From: Dactylorhiza incarnata
Taxonomy: Eukaryota; Streptophyta; Magnoliopsida; Asparagales; Orchidaceae
Assembly (NCBI GenBank): GCA_033032865.1
Contig: JAWHQI010000276.1
Coordinates: 372,001-436,000 of the forward strand
Direction of reading: 5' to 3'
DNA length: 64,000 nucleotides
Shown piece by piece: positions 58,930 through 64,000 of this stretch (positions within the stretch are counted from its first letter, which is position 1; each line of letters begins with the position of its first letter). Made by a program: the position numbers and the translations under genes. Below the pieces are notes generated by a model. It was given only the letters and a program-made list of their open reading frames with translations. It had not been told where the DNA came from and did not search any database.

Positions 58930-60045
58930 GGCACTCGAAGTGCAGTGGGACCGTCGCGTTCCCGTGACTTGGCAGAGAGTAGTGGGTCTGCTGAGGCTCC
59001 TACACCTCCGTCTGCTGAGATGGTTCGGCTAGTTAGAGAAGCCGTTCTAGCTGCGTTGAATGGCCAGCCTGGAAGGCAAGGTCAACCGCTGGTGCAGGAA
59101 GTGGCCCCAGAGCCACTAAGAGCGGAGCAGGTCCCTGTGAGGCGTGCTGTTGATCAGCAACTGAAGCACTTCCTGGGATTTCGACCTCCTACGTTTACCG
59201 GGATTGAATCCCCAGCTGAGGCCGAGGACTGGCTGTCGCATGTGGAGCGAATTCTGACAGCGACACAGTTGGATGAAGCGCAGAAAGTGACCTTCGCTAC
59301 TTTCTTGTTGGAAAAGGAAGCCAGGCGGTGGTGGGATGAGGTTGAGAGGCGCCAGTTTGCGGGAAGGCGACTGGTTGATGTGCCGATGGAAGAGGTCTCG
59401 GGAATCTTTCTGGCAAGGTATGTGCCTCCGTCGCAGCAGATCGCGAGGCAGAACCAGTTCTTGGCTCTGACGCAGGGTGATAGACTAGTTGACGACTACC
59501 TGTATGAGTTCACCCGCCTCAGGCGTTACGCTGGGACTTCTTTCGATGACGAGGGGAGAAGGGTGAACAGGTTCTACGTTGGCTTGCGTAGTGAGTTGCG
59601 GTACCTTCTGACAGGGCCGTTGATGCAGGGTTTCACGACCCTCGTTTGTTCAGCCCGAGTGCTTGAGCAGGACATGCTCAGGGAGAAGGGCAAGGTGGTT
59701 GTGGCTGAGATCGTGCCGGAGAGCAAGGCACCGAGTGCGGTGAAGTTGCGGAAGTTTAATCGCTGGAAGAAGGCTCGATTACCTGGGCCAGCTCCCTCTG
59801 CTTCGGGCACGTCGTCTGGACGTGGCCCTCTTACTTGTTTTACTTGTGGCAAGCCTGGCCATTTCTCTCGAGATTGCCGCAGTGGACTTCCAAGGTCAGA
59901 GAAGAAGAGTGGGCCATCTTATTCTGAGAAGGGGAAGGCGGCTGAGTCCACTGCCTCCCGTATGGCTCCCCCGCAGCCCAGAGTCTTCAATCTTGGTCAG
60001 CAGGAGGCTATCAAAGCCAAAGACGTCATGACAGGTATAATATAA
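58930..60045 (+). CDS. gag: C gag
   Basis: Gag frame open from 58930, immediately after the TAG of GCACTTGTGTAG; a GTG lies at 58945 and the first ATG, within the PPSAEM segment, is at 59020. The stretch before that ATG (GPSRSRDLAESSGSAEAP) matches the D stretch before its first ATG, so it was coding. The capsid region (FLGFRPPTF, EDWLSHVERILTA, FTRLRRYAG) and a CCHC knuckle (CFTCGKPGHFSRDC, about 59835) are intact. The frame ends at 60045, ten bases into the candidate intron. A branch-like CCTAACT lies about 25 nt before the TAG, so the gag exon may begin at an acceptor. Confidence 0.9.
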   Translation, partial: GTRSAVGPSRSRDLAESSGSAEAPTPPSAEMVRLVREAVLAALNGQPGRQGQPLVQEVAPEPLRAEQVPVRRAVDQQLKHFLGFRPPTFTGIESPAEAEDWLSHVERILTATQLDEAQKVTFATFLLEKEARRWWDEVERRQFAGRRLVDVPMEEVSGIFLARYVPPSQQIARQNQFLALTQGDRLVDDYLYEFTRLRRYAGTSFDDEGRRVNRFYVGLRSELRYLLTGPLMQGFTTLVCSARVLEQDMLREKGKVVVAEIVPESKAPSAVKLRKFNRWKKARLPGPAPSASGTSSGRGPLTCFTCGKPGHFSRDCRSGLPRSEKKSGPSYSEKGKAAESTASRMAPPQPRVFNLGQQEAIKAKDVMTGII

Positions 60046-60110
60046 GATACAGTCCTTACTGTTTTATATACCTATTTTAGTATTTATGCTAACCTTGTTT
60101 AGCGGCGTAG
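60035..60110 (+). other. Candidate 76-nt intron between gag and pol of C
   Basis: GTATAATATAAG follows ACAG at 60031-60034, and the segment ends GCGGCGTAG at 60110. Removing it joins gag to protease in frame through a GGC glycine codon (G/GC), the same residue as in D. A branch-site-like TGCTAAC lies at 60087-60093, 17-23 nt before the AG. Length is identical to the D segment although the sequences differ widely. Confidence 0.62.
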
Positions 60111-63100
60111 GCATTGTAAATGTTTTAGGCATTCCGGCAAGAGCGCTTTTCGATACTGGAGCTTCGCACTCCTTCTTATCGTCGGACTTTGTCCAACGTA
60201 TTGGTGCACCGTCGATTGCTTCTGCAGATGGACTGGAGGTCCTACTGCCGAATGGATATTCGATGCATGTGGAGAGGAGTTGTCGCGTGATGGTTCTAGT
60301 TGGAAGTCAGGAGTATGACCTGAATGCATCGTTACTCCCCCTGGTGGAGTTCGATGTAATCTTTGGCATGGACTGGCTATCGGAACAGCGTGCGTGCATC
60401 GATTGCACCACCAAGGAGGTGAGGTTTGGGCAGTGTGCCCATCGTGAGACGGTCTTTGCGGGCATGCGTGGATCGAGCAAGATGCTGATGTCTGCTCTCT
60501 AGGTGTCAAGGCAGTGCGACAGGGAGCAGAGTTATTCTTTGCTCTAGTGGAGGCTCCAACGCCTAGGCCCAGCCTAGCGGATGTTCCGGTAGTTTCAGAG
60601 TTCCCCGATGTGTTCCAGAGCGATCTCCCCGGTGCTCCACCGCAGCGGGAGATAGATTTCACGATTGAGTTGGTGCCGGGCGCTAAGCCTGTGGCCCGCT
60701 CGCCGTATCGTATGGCTCCGAAGGACTTGGCGGAGTTGAAGATGCAATTGCAGGAGCTGCTTGAGCAGGGCTACGTGCGTCCGAGTTCCTCACCTTGGAG
60801 TGCACCGATCCACTTTGTCAAAAAGAAGGACGGTAGCCTGCGGCTTTGCATCGATTATCGGGAGCTAAACAAGCTGACCGAGAAAAACAAGTACCCTCTT
60901 CCAAGGATAGACGACTTGTTCGACCAGCTCGTTGGTTTGACAGTATACTCGAAGCTGGACTTGAGGTCCGACTATTATCAGGTGCGGATCAGTGAGTGCG
61001 ACATCCCGAAGACTGCCTTCAGTACAAGGTACGGGCAGTATGAGTTCACCGTGATGCTATTTGGGCTGTCTAATGCGCCTTCGGTGTTTATGGACTTTAT
61101 GCACTGGACTTTCCGAGAGTACCTCGACCGGTTTGTGGTCGTCTTCCTTGACGACATACTGGTCTACTCTCAGTCCGAGGAGGAGCACGGTGTTCACCTG
61201 CGAGTAGTCTTGGAGGTTCTGAGGAGGAACCAGCTGTATGCCAAGTTCTCAAAGTGCGAGTTCTGGCTACCTTCCGTGGCGTTCTTACGCCATGTGGTTA
61301 GTGGAGCGGGTGTGGCGGTAGATCCGGTGAAGGTTGCGGCCATCAGGGAGTGGCCTGTTATTTCTACTATAGCGGAGGTCCGTAGCTTTCTCGGGCTGGC
61401 CGGCTATTACAGGCGCTTCGTGGAGAACTTCTCGCGGACCGCGCTGCCTCTTAAGACGCTGACACGGAAGATGCAGGAGTTTATTTGGACGCCCGCGTGT
61501 GCGCAGACTTTCGAGGAGTTGAAGCGGCGGCTTACCACAGCGCCGATCTTATGTTTGCCTTACGGCACATAGGGCTACGAGATCTACACCAACGCTTCTG
61601 GGAGCGGCCTTGGCTGTGTTCTGCAGCAGCATGGCAAGGTAATAGCGTATGGCTCTCGCCAGCTGAAGGTGCACGAGCGGAACTATCCGGTCCACGACTT
61701 GGAGTTGGCGGCCGTGATATTTGCCCTGAAGCTTTGGTGGCATTATGTGTATGGCTTGAAGATCGACATCTTCACGGACCATAAGAGTCTGAAGTACCTT
61801 CTGACGCAGAAGGGGCTGAATATGCGGCAGCAGAGGTGGATGGAGTTCCTTGGGGACTACACCTTCGAGATCCACTACACTCCCGGGAAGGGAAATGTTG
61901 TCGCAGATGCACTCAGTCGCAGGGCTCCAGCGTAGGCCAACTGGATTCAGATGCATGATGAGCACCTGATACGTGACCTGGAGGCCTTGGGTATTTCTTG
62001 CGTGGAGAAGCGGAGCAGTGCCGGTGCCTGTTTGAGTTGGACTAAGGTGCAGTACGACCTCGCAGATAGAGTCCCGCAGGATTTAGAACTCGATTCGAGT
62101 TTAAAGCGCTACGCGGAGGAGGCTGGTGGTGGGCCGGAGGCCCAATTTCAAGTGCGTGACGGGTTGCTGTGGAGAGGAGACCGTTTGTGCGTCCCCAAGG
62201 TGGGTGAGCTGCGCGATGAGTTGATGTACGAGGCGCATCGTACCAGGTATTTAGTTCATCCGTGGAGCACGAAGATGTACAAGGACATGAAGGTCCTTTT
62301 CTGGTGGCCGGGTATGAAGAGGGACATCGCTCATTACGTGGCCAAGTGCCACACTTGTGCGCTAGTGAAGGTGGAATGTCAGAAGCCCGGTGGCTTTTTG
62401 AAGTCATTACCGGTTCCAGAGTTGAAATTCGATGACGTTTCCATGGATTTCGTGCATGGGCTGCCGAGATCGCAGAGCGGGAACGATGCCATCTGGGTAG
62501 TCGTAGACTGAATGACGAAGGTGGCGTACTTTATCCCCAACCGGAGGGATGAATCGGTGGAGAAGTTGGCGAAGCTGTATGTTGATACAATAGTACGATT
62601 GCACGGTGTGCCCTGTAGCATCGTCAGTGATCGAGATGGACGCTTTACTTCGAGCGACTGGAGGCTAGTCAACCGTCTATTGGGTACGAAGCTGCAGTTT
62701 AACCTGATCTTTCATCCTCAGACGGATGGCCAAACTGAGCGTACCAACAGGATGATGGAGGACATGATCCGGATGTGCGTCCTGGATTTCGGCAAGGGGT
62801 GGGAAGATCACCTCTTTCTTGTTGAGTTCGCGTACAACAACAGCTACCAGACGAGTATTCATATGGCGCCTTTCGAGGCCCTCTATGGCAGGAAGTGCCG
62901 CACTCCCTTAGCTTGGGCAGAAACGGGTGAGGCGAAGCTCTTCAAGAGGAAAGACGTCGAAGAGGCGACTTCGACGGTGCGTATGATCCGGGAGAGGCTT
63001 TTGGTTGCGCAGGATAGGCAGGCGAAGTACTATAATGCGAAGCACCGCGACATCCAGTTCGCCATTGGAGATTGGGTTTACTTGAAGATCAGGTCGTTCA

Positions 63101-63361
63101 AGGGTGTATCCAGGATTCGATGCTTGAAAAAGCTGAGTTCGAGATACCTTGGACCGTTTGAGATCATCGAGCGCGTCGGCGAGGCGGCTTATAGGCTCGC
63201 ACTATCGGCGGAACTGAGTGGGCTACATGATGTATTCCACATCTCCGTATTGCGGAAGGCAGTACAAGAGCCTACGCATGTGGTCGCGGCGGATCAGGTG
63301 CCCGTGGATAGTGGGCTTAAGACGGCGGTCAGGCCCGTTAGCATCGAGGATGTGGTGATTA
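60111..63361 (+). pseudogene. C pol (protease, RT, RNase H, integrase), decayed and truncated
   Basis: Protease keeps DTGAS (about 60157). A TAG at 60500-60502 with a one-base shift separates it from RT (60503-61572), which keeps FLDD near 61149 but has VMLFG where D has VMPFG and SDYYQ where D has SGYYQ. Stops follow at 61570 (TAG), 61933 (TAG) and 62509 (TGA), with the frame otherwise continuous. The first RNase H catalytic Asp is changed: TNASG here, SDASG in D. Integrase (62140-63340) keeps the HHCC finger and the DFVHG, SDRDG and GQTERTN blocks, and reaches LHDVFHISVLRK and RPVSIED before breaking at about 63361. Non-functional. Confidence 0.92.
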
Positions 63362-64000
63362 AAATTCCGCTTGCACGAAATAAAATCCGAACTAGCAATC
63401 CGAGAAGGCAAGTATACCTATCGAACTGTAGTATAGGAACACAAGTGTCGTATTAAAATCCGAGAACCGTTGATTACTTATACTCAAACGAATTACTATT
63501 ATTTTATCTTAATAATTTTTTTTTGATGGTTTTGTCTGCTTAGTTGAAATAAAAGCTGGATAAAAGTACGGCTAAACGATGATTAAGAAATAGCACTCGA
63601 TCTTGACTTACTTCGGCCTAAATTGATCAAAATTCAAAAGCAAACTTAAAACTTAATAAAGTAAGGGCAGCTTGACCGTGGGGGTTCCCATAGTTTGAAC
63701 ATGCTTCTCTCGAAGATATGCCCAACTGAGTTTAGGAAAATCCGACCGAACTCTCGTCCGTATTCGAATACCTAAAACTCGCTTTAAGTGGTGAACCCCG
63801 CTATTGGGTTTGACTCCAATCCAGGAGATTTACGTCATTCTCTCTCGAGAAATGTGTGTAACTCTCTTTACTCTTAAGTGCTCACTTCAGACTATCGGCC
63901 TCTCGGCTAGCCAAGAATGAAAGCAAAGGTGGGAATTATATATCGATAATATAGCTCCACTAAATTTTAACTAAGAGTAAATCTAAGGCCTAACACTTTA
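63362..64000. other. Unassigned AT-rich sequence replacing the 3' end of C
   Basis: Homology to pol ends within VVIK/IP at about 63356-63362. The new sequence could start TGATTAAAATTCC (63356), an LTR-like TG start, but no other end is visible. The text around 63408-63480 (GGCAAGTATACC...GTATTAAAATCCGAGAACCG) is reminiscent of leader or LTR sequence of Athila-type elements, from memory only. The 3' part contains no long open frame. Probably another insertion running off the window. Confidence 0.4.

Larger units (their letters stand above)
56341..63361 (+). mobile_element. C: Tekay-like Ty3/gypsy retrotransposon, 5' LTR to integrase, decayed
   Basis: Plus-strand relative of D: 5' LTR, primer site, gag, candidate 76-nt intron, then protease, RT, RNase H and integrase with several stops. 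Gene order and LTR ends match D, but sequences are well diverged, so it is another subfamily or an older copy. It inserted near the end of the A 3' LTR (ATAAG at 56336-56340 would be its target copy). At about 63361 it stops short of the chromodomain-like tail and AT-rich foreign sequence begins. Confidence 0.93.

Overview
This window looks like heterochromatic DNA from a flowering-plant nuclear genome. Almost all of it is nested LTR retrotransposons, and I found no intact host gene, rRNA, tRNA or CRISPR array. The plant assignment rests on the mix of lineages: Ty1/copia with UBN2-type gag, Tekay/Del-like Ty3/gypsy, Tat/Athila-like LTRs, giant-LTR non-autonomous (LARD-like) elements, and a captured plant-type GH9 endoglucanase fragment. 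The species cannot be determined from the sequence.

Left arm (1-20404, mostly minus strand). Copia-1 (1-4052, 5' LTR plus decayed gag-pol running off the window) sits inside Copia-2 (4053-6773). Copia-2 sits inside a Tat/Athila-like element (6774-10300) that carries an unusual two-zinc-knuckle reading frame. That element sits inside A' (10301-17022), a giant-LTR element that keeps only an integrase remnant. A' sits inside a plus-strand element of uncertain lineage (17023-20404) with a decayed coding region of unknown family and an LTR rich in GATATC palindromes. That in turn interrupts an old LTR fragment (20405-21746) related to family B below.

Right arm (21747-64000). Element A (plus strand, about 4.7-kb LTRs, 5' LTR 21747-36832, 3' LTR 51640-56340) has been hit by four insertions. 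(i) D, 22753-32073, minus strand: a young Tekay-like gypsy element with near-identical 2.2-kb LTRs, CTTCT target duplications and apparently intact gag and pol. (ii) A 1,023-bp PIF/Harbinger-like element (34052-35074, TSD TAA) carrying a fragment of a plant GH9 endoglucanase. (iii) B, 38340-50194: a complete LARD-like element with 3.9-kb LTRs, TSD TTTTA and no coding capacity. (iv) C, from 56341: an older relative of D with several stop codons, itself broken near 63361 by unassigned AT-rich sequence.

Most interesting observation: in both C and D the gag and pol frames are separated by exactly 76 nt that begin GTAT and end AG. Removing this segment would join the two frames at the same glycine codon just upstream of the protease. 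This fits a conserved, alternatively spliced mini-intron that sets the Gag to Gag-Pol ratio, a mechanism I know from Ogre elements but not from Tekay-like ones. Both gag frames also open directly after an AG acceptor-like TAG, upstream of any ATG, which hints at a second, leader intron. Other points worth checking are a shared leader block with a palindrome in A, A' and B, CG-rich dyad motifs shared by LTRs of different superfamilies, and the zinc-knuckle frame of the Tat/Athila-like element.
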